Positions 1 through 7,396 are shown, numbered from the stretch's first letter. The stretch: DNA of 8,658 bases from Alphaproteobacteria bacterium UBA3439 (GCA_002378605.1 DFSK01000029.1:1-8658), one strand, 5' to 3'. Numbers and translations: made by a program. Notes: generated by a model from the sequence alone, not told the origin.

Positions 1-245
1 TTAAAGGCCGCAACATCCACGCGCCATGGCAAACAGGCGTTACAATTTGGACAAGCTGGTCGATAGACCCAATTTTCAACGCGGCGGAATCCAGCGCGGG
101 CAAGCCCATCATGGCAATGCGGATCAAGGGAAATATCAACGGCAATACGCTGTTCGGTCTGCCCCGCAATATAAGGGCAGTCACTTCGCATGCTAAGGCG
201 CATGGGCAGCGGAATTTTGCGATGAAGGCGTTTGTCCTGATCCAT
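1..245 (-). CDS. bpt: Aspartate/glutamate leucyltransferase (Bpt/Ate family), N-terminal part, cut by left edge
   Basis: This family transfers an amino acid from aminoacyl-tRNA to the N-terminus of cytoplasmic proteins. Bacterial Bpt puts leucine on N-terminal Asp/Glu, marking the protein for ClpS/ClpAP. Reading leftwards from an ATG at 245-243, 81 codons are open to the edge. The protein shows the family's N-terminal signature: CPYIAGQ at residues 23-29 (usual form CPYLPG), then GFRRVENWVYRPACPNCNAC at about 52-71, with the conserved cysteines C65, C68 and C71 after YRP. The GNAT-like C-terminal half lies outside the window. The frame is closed by a TGA at 281-279; ATG 245 fits the family's N-terminus, but no strong ribosome binding site precedes it and a TTG just after the TGA is possible. 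The gene follows the threonine ammonia-lyase gene by 67 bases on the same strand, so co-transcription is plausible. Leucyl rather than arginyl specificity is inferred from the bacterial family, not seen. Confidence 0.9.
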   Translation of the reverse strand, partial: MDQDKRLHRKIPLPMRLSMRSDCPYIAGQTEQRIAVDISLDPHCHDGLARAGFRRVENWVYRPACPNCNACLPWRVDVAAF

Positions 246-312
246 CTGTCTAGATTGCCCAAAAGGCCAAGGCCAAATCAAGGTCAATCATGCGCTAATC
301 GGGTAATTTCTG

Positions 313-1530
313 CTAAGTGGCGCTATCTTCGAGCTGGCGAACCTGAAAATGCGCAGCCCGAAGCGCCGCGATAATTTCGTCAACATGATCTGGCCCACGC
401 GTTTCGATCACCGCATCGATCTTGGCCAGTTTTGCCGGTACATCATAGAAAAGACGCTGATGATAGATTTCGACAATATTGCCGCCACATTTGCCAATCG
501 TTGTCGAAATTGCCGCCAACATCCCCGGTTCGTCGGAAATATCAATACGCAGGCGTGCAATCCGGCCATCGACGGCCATGTTGCGGTTCAGGATCGACGC
601 AAGCAGGCGCGGGTCAATGTTGCCGCCGCAGATCACCACGCCAACCTTTTTGCCAGCGAACAGGGCCGGATTTGCATGAATTGCGGCAATGCCAGCAGCA
701 CCGGCACCTTCAGACACAACGCGTTGCTGTTCGATCAAGGCGCCAACAGCCCATTCAAGTTCGCGCTCATTGACCAGTAAAATTTCGTCAACCAATGCAT
801 CGACCACCGGCAGCGTAACACCGCCAGGCTTTTTCACCGCAATGCCTTCGGCCAAGGTTTCACCGCCGCAGGTGATTTCTTTGCCTTCAACCGCCAGTTT
901 CATGCTTGGGTAGAGCTCGGTCTGCACACCGTAAATTTTAATATTGGGGCGCATATCTCTTGCGATTGTGGCAATGCCGCCCATCAAGCCACCACCGCCA
1001 ATCGGTACAATAAGAATATCAAGATCGGGCTGGTCAGTTAGCATTTCCAGACCAGCAGTGCCTTGTCCCATCATGACCAATTCATTGTCATAAGGGTGAA
1101 TGAGAGTCAGGCCATGTTCCTGAATAAGCGCGTTCACCGTGCCTTCGCATTCATTGAGGTTGCGCCCTTCAAGAACCACCTTGGCACCAAAGGCGCGGGT
1201 GCGAGCCACTTTGGCAAAGGGGGTTTGCGCTGGCATGACGATGGTTGCTGGAATGCCCATATGTTCGGCGTGATAGGCCACCGCTTGTGCATGATTGCCT
1301 GCCGACATGGCAATGACACCCAGCCGACGTTGTTCATCGTTCAACCCAAGCATCGCATTGAGCGCGCCACGCGCTTTGAATGATGATGTATGCTGAAGAC
1401 ATTCCAGTTTCAAAAACAAGTCGCAGCCTAAATTGCGCGACAACATTGGCGCTTCAAGCATTGGCGTGCGAATGATTTGCCCGTCCAGCCGGATGGCTGT
1501 GTCTCTAATCTGATCGGCCGTTACTGCCAT
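313..1530 (-). CDS. ilvA: Threonine ammonia-lyase (threonine dehydratase) with C-terminal ACT domain
   Basis: A PLP enzyme that deaminates L-threonine (often also serine) to 2-oxobutanoate and ammonia in the cytoplasm, the first step towards isoleucine. The 405-residue protein is a fold-type II PLP enzyme. SSFKARGA at 49-56 carries the Schiff-base lysine K52, SAGNHAQAVA at 76-85 is the substrate loop, GGGG at 178-181 binds the cofactor phosphate, and CGGN at 301-304 replaces the SGGN often seen near the pyridine ring. Residues about 324-403 (RLRIDISDEPGMLAAIS...) form one ACT domain. This is the medium form: longer than a bare catalytic core, shorter than E. coli IlvA with two ACT-like domains. 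ATG 1530 is chosen because GGGGGA lies 8 bases upstream; an in-frame TTG at 1557 lacks that support. The ACT domain suggests effector control, perhaps by isoleucine or valine. A TdcB-like catabolic role cannot be excluded, so the symbol is by function rather than strict orthology. Confidence 0.93.
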   Translation of the reverse strand: MAVTADQIRDTAIRLDGQIIRTPMLEAPMLSRNLGCDLFLKLECLQHTSSFKARGALNAMLGLNDEQRRLGVIAMSAGNHAQAVAYHAEHMGIPATIVMPAQTPFAKVARTRAFGAKVVLEGRNLNECEGTVNALIQEHGLTLIHPYDNELVMMGQGTAGLEMLTDQPDLDILIVPIGGGGLMGGIATIARDMRPNIKIYGVQTELYPSMKLAVEGKEITCGGETLAEGIAVKKPGGVTLPVVDALVDEILLVNERELEWAVGALIEQQRVVSEGAGAAGIAAIHANPALFAGKKVGVVICGGNIDPRLLASILNRNMAVDGRIARLRIDISDEPGMLAAISTTIGKCGGNIVEIYHQRLFYDVPAKLAKIDAVIETRGPDHVDEIIAALRAAHFQVRQLEDSAT

Positions 1531-1538
1531 AATGTAAA

Positions 1539-1544
1539 TCCCCC
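1539..1544 (-). promoter_or_regulatory. Ribosome binding site of threonine ammonia-lyase
   Basis: Read on the minus strand, GGGGGA sits 8 bases before the ATG at 1530. It is the best Shine-Dalgarno-like match near the start and decides in favour of ATG 1530 over the upstream TTG at 1557. Confidence 0.6.
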
Positions 1545-1646
1545 ACTTGGCAAACAAATGTCCTTAATGCATTTACAGGCATAGTGAAACGGATCACTGC
1601 CACCTTATAATTTGTCAATATTATGACCTTCATTTGCGTATTTATA

Positions 1647-1659
1647 CCAGTAAAACTGG
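1647..1659. repeat. 13-base inverted repeat, possible operator
   Basis: CCAGTAAAACTGG has perfect 5-base arms (CCAGT/ACTGG) around an AAA centre. It lies 117 bases upstream of the ammonia-lyase ATG in AT-rich DNA. The size and symmetry suit a dimeric regulator, but a 5-base arm can occur by chance and I cannot name a regulator. Confidence 0.3.
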
Positions 1660-1719
1660 AATATAGCCGTTGTCTATCTGCATAGGTTGGGCGGTGATGG
1701 CCTGACAACGACCGATTAT

Positions 1720-1749
1720 AAACAAATTTGCCATGGCATGTTTTGGCAA
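1720..1749 (-). terminator. Weak candidate terminator after hemB
   Basis: On the minus strand, TTGCCA (1749-1744) can pair with TGGCAA (1733-1728) across a 10-base loop, followed by ATTTGTTTA, which is moderately T-rich. It begins about 30 bases past the hemB stop, where a terminator would be expected. The 6-base stem is only half GC and the tail is interrupted, so intrinsic termination would be weak. The inner palindrome TGCCATGGCA offers an alternative fold. Confidence 0.3.
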
Positions 1750-1778
1750 TGGTTTTTGATGGGGGAGACCCAGCGCCC

Positions 1779-2774
1779 CTAGCGCCGGATTATCATCGCA
1801 ATTTCAGGAGCAAAATAGGTCAAAACAGCATCGGCGCCCGCGCGTTTGAAACAGGTCATTGCTTCAAGAATGGTGCGTTCACGATCAAGCCAGCCCTTGT
1901 CAAATGACGCGCATAGCATCGAATATTCGCCAGACACCTGATAGGCAATGCATGGCACGCCAAATTCGGCCTTGGCACGCGCCAGAATATCCAGATAGGG
2001 CATCCCCGGTTTGACAATGACCATGTCGGCGCCTTCAGCAAGATCAAGCGCGATTTCATGCATTGCTTCATCGCTATTGGCCGGATCCATTTGATAGGTC
2101 GATTTTCCAGCCTTGCCAAGCGACGCACCAGCCCGCACCGCATCGCGGAACGGCCCGTAAAATCCAGATGCATATTTTGCGGCATAGGCCATGATTTGCA
2201 CATTTTGATGTCCGGCAGCATCAAGCGCAGTACGGATCTCGCCAACGCGGCCATCCATCATATCTGATGGGGCGATGATATCGCATCCGGCATTTGCCTG
2301 ATGCACCGCCTGTTCACATAAAACCGCAATGGTTTCGTCATTTAGAATTTCGTCCTGATCCAGCAGGCCGTCATGTCCATGCGAGGTAAAGGGATCAAGC
2401 GCTACATCACAAATAATACCAAGATCAGGGAAGGCGGCTTTGACGGCACTGACCGCGCGGCAGACAAGATTATCACCATCGCGGGCAAGACTGCCTGTTT
2501 CATCTTTTAAGGCTGCGTCAATCGACGGAAAAATGGCGATTGCGGGTATCTTTAATTCAACCGCTTTGGCCGCCTGCTGCAAAAGCTGATCAATCGAATG
2601 GCGGAAAACACCGGGCATGGCATCAACCGGCTCGGCGATGTTCTGTCCCTCAATCACAAAAAGAGGCCAGATAAGATCGGCGGTATCAAGGCGGGTTTCG
2701 GCAACAAGACGACGCGAAAATGCGGTCATCCGGTTACGCCGCATCCTTGTGGAAGGGTATTGACCTCGGCTCAT
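1779..2774 (-). CDS. hemB: Delta-aminolevulinic acid dehydratase (porphobilinogen synthase), magnesium type
   Basis: The enzyme condenses two 5-aminolevulinate molecules to porphobilinogen, the committed common step to haem, cobalamin and (bacterio)chlorophyll, in the cytoplasm. The 331-residue protein has the usual family length. The two active-site lysines are visible: K200 in AYAAKYAS and K255 in VIVKPGMPY, the latter forming the Schiff base. SLGKAGKSTYQMDPAN at about 218-233 is another conserved block. The metal loop reads CDVALDPFTSHGHDG (122-136). Positions held by zinc-binding cysteines in E. coli and animal enzymes are A125, D127 and D135, as in the magnesium-dependent Pseudomonas-type enzymes. 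The first residues match the family's conserved opening (YPSTRMRRNR), supporting ATG 2774, although the sequence before it (AAACAGCCC) has no clear ribosome binding site. The gene is divergent from the HIBCH-like gene across 66 bases, so it probably has its own promoter there. Confidence 0.97.
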   Translation of the reverse strand: MSRGQYPSTRMRRNRMTAFSRRLVAETRLDTADLIWPLFVIEGQNIAEPVDAMPGVFRHSIDQLLQQAAKAVELKIPAIAIFPSIDAALKDETGSLARDGDNLVCRAVSAVKAAFPDLGIICDVALDPFTSHGHDGLLDQDEILNDETIAVLCEQAVHQANAGCDIIAPSDMMDGRVGEIRTALDAAGHQNVQIMAYAAKYASGFYGPFRDAVRAGASLGKAGKSTYQMDPANSDEAMHEIALDLAEGADMVIVKPGMPYLDILARAKAEFGVPCIAYQVSGEYSMLCASFDKGWLDRERTILEAMTCFKRAGADAVLTYFAPEIAMIIRR

Positions 2775-2840
2775 GGGCTGTTTAATCCGTTATTGATCTG
2801 AAAAACCACCTATTCATAACGATCTGGGAACGTTTCTGCA
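2775..2840. promoter_or_regulatory. Divergent promoter region between hemB and the HIBCH-like gene
   Basis: Sixty-six bases separate two divergent start codons, so promoters for both genes must lie here or inside the opposite gene. The best plus-strand candidate is TTGATC (2793-2798), 16 bases, then CATAAC (2815-2820), which would give a very short leader for the gene at 2841. No comparably good pair is seen on the minus strand for hemB. These boxes are weak matches. Confidence 0.35.
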
Positions 2841-3902
2841 ATGCTACAGGCGCACATTCATTTCGACGTCATTGGCAGTGCCGGTCTTGTCACGCTTGAT
2901 CGGCCTAAGGCTTTGAATGCGCTGACCGCCGAAATGGTCACTGATTTGCGACAGATTTTGCTTGGCTGGCGTGATGATCCAGCGATAAGCCATGTTGTGA
3001 TTGCCAGCAGTGCGCCGCGCGCCTTCTGTGCTGGCGGCGACATCCGGCAGGCACGCGAAACCATTTTGACCAGTGGTTTTGACGAAGCGGATGCTTTTTT
3101 TCGGGGTGAGTATCTGGTCGATCTGGCCATTGCCGAATTTGGCAAACCGATTATTGCCCTTTGTGATGGTGTTGTTATGGGTGGTGGCGCTGGCCTTGCA
3201 GAACATTGCACGCATATCATCATGAGCGAGACGACACGCTTTGCGATGCCTGAAACCAGCATTGGCCTGTTTCCTGATGTCGGGGCGAGCCTGTTTCTTG
3301 GGCGTTGTCCTTTGCCGGTTGCCCGTTTGCTTGGCATGACCGGATATATCATCAATGGCGCTGATTGCATGATGCTTGGTCTTGCCACATCAATGGTCGC
3401 ATCTGACCAGATGGCAAATTTGAAACAATCACTTCTTGATTGTGCAGCATCTGAAATAGATCAGGTGATTGCTGGTTTTAAAATGGATCCGGGCGTGCCA
3501 GCCTTAAACCATCATATGCCGCTGATTGATCGTATTTTTGGCGGCGATGCAACCCCTGAACAGATGCAGGAGCGTGCCGAAGATCTGGCATTGATGCGGC
3601 CGAATGATAAATTGGTTCATCATGTTGTGACGGCGTTTGCCACGCGTTGTCCAGTCTCGATCAAGCTGTTTTGGCGTTTGTTGCAGATGGCCGATTATAT
3701 TACCGATATTCGTGCGGCGCTAACGCTTGATTACCATCTTGCCATGCGCATGATTCGACGTGCCGATTATATCGAAGGCGTTCGTGCCGTTCTGGTTGAT
3801 CGGGATAATGCGCCAAAATGGTCACCAAACAGCCTTGCGCTTGTTGATGCGGCTTTATTGGATGCGCTTTTTGACAAAGACGGCTTGCCGCCCTTGTGTT
3901 AA
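2841..3902 (+). CDS. Enoyl-CoA hydratase/isomerase family protein, probable 3-hydroxyisobutyryl-CoA hydrolase
   Basis: Probable role: hydrolysis of 3-hydroxyisobutyryl-CoA to free 3-hydroxyisobutyrate in valine breakdown. The 353-residue protein has the crotonase fold. RAFCAGGDIR (60-69) and GVVMGGGAGLAEH (110-122) supply the oxyanion-hole glycines. FAMPETSIGLFPDVGAS (134-150) holds E138 and D146, at the same 8-residue spacing as the catalytic Glu/Asp pair of human HIBCH. The C-terminal block DYIEGVRAVLVDRDNAPKWSP (309-329) is typical of the HIBCH branch and absent from ordinary enoyl-CoA hydratases. The length also matches HIBCH (about 350) rather than hydratases (about 260). ATG 2841 has only a weak upstream GGGAACG. 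The neighbours hemB and proS give no metabolic clue, and no other valine-degradation gene is in the window. A hydratase acting on a related acyl-CoA is the main alternative. Confidence 0.85.
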   Translation: MLQAHIHFDVIGSAGLVTLDRPKALNALTAEMVTDLRQILLGWRDDPAISHVVIASSAPRAFCAGGDIRQARETILTSGFDEADAFFRGEYLVDLAIAEFGKPIIALCDGVVMGGGAGLAEHCTHIIMSETTRFAMPETSIGLFPDVGASLFLGRCPLPVARLLGMTGYIINGADCMMLGLATSMVASDQMANLKQSLLDCAASEIDQVIAGFKMDPGVPALNHHMPLIDRIFGGDATPEQMQERAEDLALMRPNDKLVHHVVTAFATRCPVSIKLFWRLLQMADYITDIRAALTLDYHLAMRMIRRADYIEGVRAVLVDRDNAPKWSPNSLALVDAALLDALFDKDGLPPLC

Positions 3903-3993
3903 TGATATTCTCATCCTAATTTGACCAGTCTATTTCATCGTCAGGATATCGGTCAGGCCAATCGGTTATATGTGATTGCGCCTTCTTCATAAA

Positions 3994-3997
3994 AGGA
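3994..3997 (+). promoter_or_regulatory. Ribosome binding site of proS
   Basis: AGGA, within AAAAGGAAA, stands 6 bases before the ATG at 4004. It is a clear Shine-Dalgarno match that fixes the proS start. The 101-base gap before proS shows no hairpin-plus-T-run terminator for the preceding gene, so read-through from the HIBCH-like gene is possible. Confidence 0.7.
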
Positions 3998-4003
3998 AAC
4001 CCG

Positions 4004-5320
4004 ATGCGTTTAAGTCAGTATTTTTTGCCGGTTCTAAAAGAAACCCCGAAAGAGGCACAAATCGCCTCGCATCGCCTAATGCTGCGCGCGGGCATGATCC
4101 AGCAATCGAGTGCCGGAATCTATTCATGGTTGCCGCTTGGCAAGCGTGTGCTTGACAAGATCGCCACGATCGTTCGTGAAGAACAGGATCGTTCAGGCGC
4201 TTTGGAAATCTTGATGCCAACTTTGCAACCAGCTGAAATCTGGCAGGAATCAGGACGTTATGACGATTATGGCGCGGAAATGCTTCGCGTGAAAGACCGG
4301 CATGACCGCGATATGCTTTATGGGCCAACAAATGAAGAACAAGTCACTGATATTTTCCGGTCGCATGTCCGCAGCTATAAGGCACTGCCGCTGAATCTCT
4401 ATCATATACAGTGGAAATTCCGCGATGAGGTTCGGCCTCGTTTTGGCATTATGCGCGGCCGTGAATTTTTGATGAAAGATGCCTATTCTTTTGATCTTGA
4501 TGCTGATGGCGCGCGCACGGCCTATAACAAGATGTTTGTTTCTTATCTGAAAACCTTTGCGCGGATGGGGTTGACGGCGATTCCGATGGAGGCCGACACT
4601 GGCCCGATCGGGGGCGATATGAGCCATGAATTCATCATTCTGGCCGAAACGGGTGAAAGCGGCGTTTATTTCCACAAAGACTGGTTAAAGGCCGATCTGC
4701 TTGCCGAAATTGATTATGACGCCGATTTGCAGCCCTTTGTTGATAAATTCACATCAATCTATGCGCGGGCTGATGAAAAGCATGATGCTGCGACCTGTCC
4801 GGTAGAGGATGCCGATTTGATGACCATGCGCGGCATCGAGATTGGTCATATCTTTTATTTCGGCACCAAATATTCGGCGGCAATGGGCGCGGTGGTCTCT
4901 GGGCCTGATGGCAAAAATGTACCGGTTCATATGGGGTCTTACGGCATTGGCGTTTCGCGCCTTGTTGGCGGCATTATCGAGGCAAGCCACGACGAAAAAG
5001 GCATTATCTGGCCTGATTCCGTTGCACCATTCGGCGTTGCCGTTGTGAATCTAAAGCCGGGCGATGCGGTTTGTGATGCCACCAGCCAGTCATTATATGA
5101 CGCGCTTGCCGTGGCGGGATGTGATCCGCTTATTGATGATCGTGATGAACGGCCAGGGGCAAAGCTTGCGGCCATGGATTTGATTGGTATTCCGTGGCAG
5201 ATTGTTGTTGGGCCACGCGGTATGGACAATGGCGTGGTTGAGGTGAAACGGCGCAAAACTGGTGAAACCAAGGAAGTGTCTCCTGAGGTTGCTTTGACCA
5301 TGGTTTGTGCCAAATCATAG
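4004..5320 (+). CDS. proS: Prolyl-tRNA synthetase, short alphaproteobacterial form
   Basis: A class II aminoacyl-tRNA synthetase that charges tRNA-Pro with proline in the cytoplasm. The 438 residues show the expected order: a motif 1 region around 35-72; the proline-binding loop [10 protein letters not shown] at 106-115 (T109, E111); motif 2 at 138-159 ([18 protein letters not shown] and the following LMKD); motif 3 as [13 protein letters not shown] at 311-323; and an HGTP-type anticodon-binding domain at about 345-435. E. coli ProRS has about 572 residues because an editing domain is inserted between motifs 2 and 3. Here that interval is only about 150 residues, so cis-editing is absent, as is usual in Alphaproteobacteria. 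Mischarged Ala-tRNA-Pro would need a separate trans-editing protein, not present in the window. The gene lies 58 bases before lolC/E on the same strand, probably one operon. Confidence 0.98.
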   Translation: MRLSQYFLPVLKETPKEAQIASHRLMLRAGMIQQSSAGIYSWLPLGKRVLDKIATIVREEQDRSGALEILMPTLQPAEIWQESGRYDDYGAEMLRVKDRHDRDMLYGPTNEEQVTDIFRSHVRSYKALPLNLYHIQWKFRDEVRPRFGIMRGREFLMKDAYSFDLDADGARTAYNKMFVSYLKTFARMGLTAIPMEADTGPIGGDMSHEFIILAETGESGVYFHKDWLKADLLAEIDYDADLQPFVDKFTSIYARADEKHDAATCPVEDADLMTMRGIEIGHIFYFGTKYSAAMGAVVSGPDGKNVPVHMGSYGIGVSRLVGGIIEASHDEKGIIWPDSVAPFGVAVVNLKPGDAVCDATSQSLYDALAVAGCDPLIDDRDERPGAKLAAMDLIGIPWQIVVGPRGMDNGVVEVKRRKTGETKEVSPEVALTMVCAKS

Positions 5321-5378
5321 GCCAAGCATATAAAGCCAAAATTGGCAGGAACCTGACAAGGGCTAAAAGGGCGGTTTA

Positions 5379-6635
5379 ATGCGGTATTTTTTCTCTCCGG
5401 TTGAACGGATGCTAGCGTTTCGCTATATGCGATCGCGCCGCGCCGAGGGGTTTATTTCGGTCATTGCCTGGTTTTCACTTGCCGGTATCACGCTTGGCGT
5501 TGCTACATTAATTGTTGTCATGTCGGTGATGAACGGGTTTCGCGCCGAATTGGTTGGCCGCATTTTGGGGCTAAATGGTCATGTTGCCGTTTATTCGAGT
5601 CAGGCAGGTGGCATCGCCGATTTTGACCAGCTTGCCCTGAAAATCACTGATATGCCTGATGTGATTGCGGTCACGCCGCAAATCGAAGGACAGGTCATGG
5701 CGACCCAGAACCGTGTCAGCATTGGTGCCGTGGTGCGCGGCGTTCGCTGGTCGGATTTGGCTGTTCGTAAACCACTTTGGGATTCGCTTGATGAGGGCGA
5801 TATCAACCGGTTTCGCGATGAAAATGGCGTTCTGATTGGCCGTGAGATGGCGTTCAAGCTTGGTGTTAAGGCCGGCGATAGCCTAACGTTGACAACCGCC
5901 AAGGGCAAAGCCACGGCATTTGGTACGGTGCCAACGCGACGCAAATTCAAAATTGCCGGCGTGTTTCATGTTGGCATGTATGAATATGACTCCAGCTTTG
6001 TGTTTATGCCTCTTGATCTGTCAGCAGCCTTTCTTGGCTATGAGAAAAGCGTTTCCGGCCTTGAAATCTATGTATCAAACCCCGAACAGATTGCGACGCT
6101 TCGTCAATCGGTAAGACAGGTTGTTGGAGCCGATTTGCGGGTTTTTGACTGGATTGAACGAAACCGCAGTTTCCTGAATGCGCTTCGGGTCGAACGCAAT
6201 GTGATGTTTTTGATTCTGACGCTGATTATCCTTGTCGCGGCCTTTAACATTATTTCGTCGATGATCATGCTTGTTCGCTCAAAGAATGCCGATATTGCGG
6301 TTTTGCGCACAATGGGCGCTAGTGGCGGCAGTATTATACGGATCTTTTTGATGACAGGGGCAAGCATTGGCATTGTCGGCACATTTGCCGGAACCGTCGT
6401 TGGGATGCTGTTTTGTTGGAATATTGATACGATTAAACAGGCCATCGAAAGCCTGTCAGGAACCGAATTATTTGCCGCTGAAATCTATTTCCTGTCGAAC
6501 CTGCCAGCCAAGGTTGATCCGCAAGAAGTATTGATGGTGGTGCTAATGGCACTTGGCCTATCCTTCCTTGCCAGCCTATATCCGGCATGGCGGGCATCGC
6601 GGATCGCGCCGGCTGAGGCATTGCGCTATGAATAA
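5379..6635 (+). CDS. lolC: Lipoprotein-releasing system permease, LolC/LolE family
   Basis: The inner-membrane subunit of the ABC transporter that extracts mature lipoproteins from the inner membrane and passes them to LolA. The 418-residue protein has the family layout: a cytoplasmic start with FRYMRSRRAEGFISVIAWFS (14-33), membrane helix 1 at about 27-50, a periplasmic domain at about 51-270, then three more helices at about 274-299, 319-346 and 383-402. SKNADIAVLRTMGAS (301-315) is the coupling segment expected to touch LolD. The C-terminal [18 protein letters not shown] is highly typical. AAGGG 7 bases upstream supports ATG 5379; M11 is an in-frame alternative. Only one permease gene is present next to lolD, unlike the E. 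coli lolC-lolD-lolE arrangement, so the transporter may be a homodimer of this subunit. LolC and LolE cannot be separated from sequence alone; the symbol follows common alphaproteobacterial practice. Confidence 0.95.
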   Translation: MRYFFSPVERMLAFRYMRSRRAEGFISVIAWFSLAGITLGVATLIVVMSVMNGFRAELVGRILGLNGHVAVYSSQAGGIADFDQLALKITDMPDVIAVTPQIEGQVMATQNRVSIGAVVRGVRWSDLAVRKPLWDSLDEGDINRFRDENGVLIGREMAFKLGVKAGDSLTLTTAKGKATAFGTVPTRRKFKIAGVFHVGMYEYDSSFVFMPLDLSAAFLGYEKSVSGLEIYVSNPEQIATLRQSVRQVVGADLRVFDWIERNRSFLNALRVERNVMFLILTLIILVAAFNIISSMIMLVRSKNADIAVLRTMGASGGSIIRIFLMTGASIGIVGTFAGTVVGMLFCWNIDTIKQAIESLSGTELFAAEIYFLSNLPAKVDPQEVLMVVLMALGLSFLASLYPAWRASRIAPAEALRYE

Positions 6636-7335
6636 TCCATTGGACATGAAGACCCCAGCGCCCTTGCTGGCATTGCGCGATGTTCGGCGAAGCTATCTTC
6701 AAGGCACGGTCAAGCTGGATGTGCTGACCGATGCCAGCCTTTCGGTTCGCGCGGGCGAAATGAAAGCGCTTGTTGGCCCGTCAGGTTCGGGAAAATCAAC
6801 ATTGCTGAACATTGCTGGCCTTTTGGAACGCCCTGACGCAGGTGAGGTTTTGATTGATGGTGTCGATGCTGGCAAGCTTGGCCGTGCCAAGCGGGGCGAT
6901 CTGCGCCGAAGTCATATCGGTTTTGTGTTCCAGTTTCATCGTCTTTTGCCAGAATTTTCGGCGCTTGAAAATGTGATGATTCCGCAAATGCTGAACGGGC
7001 TTGATCGGAATGAGGCGGCAACACGCGCTGAACAATTGCTGGCGATGGTCGGATTGCAAGCGCGCTCGGATCACAGGCCGGGGCTATTATCGGGTGGTGA
7101 GCAGCAACGTGTGGCCATTGCCAGATCAGTGGCAAATGCCCCGCGGGTATTGCTTGCTGACGAGCCAACTGGCAATCTTGACCCTGATACGGCAAAAGAC
7201 GTGTTTCATCATTTATCGACCATTACGCGGGCAACCGGCACGGCAGCATTGGTAGTCACACATAACCAGCAATTGGCCTTGAATATGGATTCGATTCTGA
7301 CCATCAGTGACGGTAAAATCATCTCAATTGGCTAG
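6628..7335 (+). CDS. lolD: Lipoprotein-releasing system ATP-binding protein LolD
   Basis: The ATPase that powers lipoprotein release by the LolC/E permease on the cytoplasmic face. The 235-residue ABC protein has every motif in order: Walker [10 protein letters not shown] at 50-58, Q-loop Q102 in [18 protein letters not shown], signature LSGGEQQR at 154-161, Walker [13 protein letters not shown] at 174-185 with catalytic E179, and the switch histidine H212 in VVTHN. The [16 protein letters not shown] stretch is characteristic of the LolD/MacB branch. ATG 6628 overlaps the permease stop by 8 bases (ATGAATAA) and has GAGG 9 bases upstream, indicating translational coupling. An in-frame TTG at 6553 would add 25 residues encoded inside the permease gene that resemble no ABC N-terminus. 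ATG 6646 is a less likely alternative start. Confidence 0.97.
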   Translation: MNNPLDMKTPAPLLALRDVRRSYLQGTVKLDVLTDASLSVRAGEMKALVGPSGSGKSTLLNIAGLLERPDAGEVLIDGVDAGKLGRAKRGDLRRSHIGFVFQFHRLLPEFSALENVMIPQMLNGLDRNEAATRAEQLLAMVGLQARSDHRPGLLSGGEQQRVAIARSVANAPRVLLADEPTGNLDPDTAKDVFHHLSTITRATGTAALVVTHNQQLALNMDSILTISDGKIISIG

Positions 7336-7396
7336 CTTTACCTGCTGACTTTGGGGTAGTGTTTTGGCACGCCTCATTCATTGCCGAAAGCCTGTG

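Larger units (their letters stand above)
1531..1778. other. Non-coding gap between hemB and the threonine ammonia-lyase gene
   Basis: This 248-base AT-richer stretch follows the hemB stop and precedes the ammonia-lyase start, both on the minus strand. It should hold the hemB 3' end and the ammonia-lyase promoter and leader. On the minus strand I see a perfect TTGACA (1618-1613) with no good -10 box at 16-18 bases, and a perfect TATAAT (1720-1715) with no good -35 box. Neither makes a convincing full sigma-70 promoter. Two small inverted repeats are listed separately. A 67-codon minus-strand frame that starts here runs into the ammonia-lyase gene and shows no recognisable features. Confidence 0.6.

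Noticed and set aside
349..780. A 143-codon plus-strand frame, and smaller ones nearby, inside the threonine ammonia-lyase gene
   Set aside because: They are antisense to the ACT domain and the C-terminal half of the PLP enzyme and have no motifs of their own.
1555..1557. TTG start for the threonine ammonia-lyase, adding nine residues
   Set aside because: ATG 1530 has a GGGGGA ribosome binding site at 8 bases and matches the usual family start.
1505..1708. A 67-codon minus-strand frame spanning the gap before the threonine ammonia-lyase gene, considered as a leader peptide
   Set aside because: It lacks Ile/Val/Leu/Thr codon runs, is not followed by an attenuator-like hairpin, and ends inside the next gene in another frame.
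1775..1786. Direct repeat of AGCGCC around the hemB stop codon
   Set aside because: Two six-base copies at the end of a coding sequence are easily chance and have no target-site or mobile-element context.
2858..3388. A 176-codon open frame on the minus strand inside the HIBCH-like gene
   Set aside because: It is fully antisense to a gene with clear family motifs, shows no domain, and has the composition expected of a shadow frame.
5335..5346. GCCAAAATTGGC palindrome between proS and lolC, considered as a terminator
   Set aside because: The two-base loop is too tight, the stem is short and no T-run follows.
6553..6627. Upstream TTG start for lolD inside the permease gene
   Set aside because: The extra 25 residues are encoded by the conserved permease C-terminus and do not resemble an ABC protein; ATG 6628 has a GAGG and the usual stop-start overlap.
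6710..7195. A 161-codon minus-strand frame inside lolD
   Set aside because: It lies antisense to Walker A through Walker B of LolD; the translation is rich in Gln, His and Pro without recognisable motifs.
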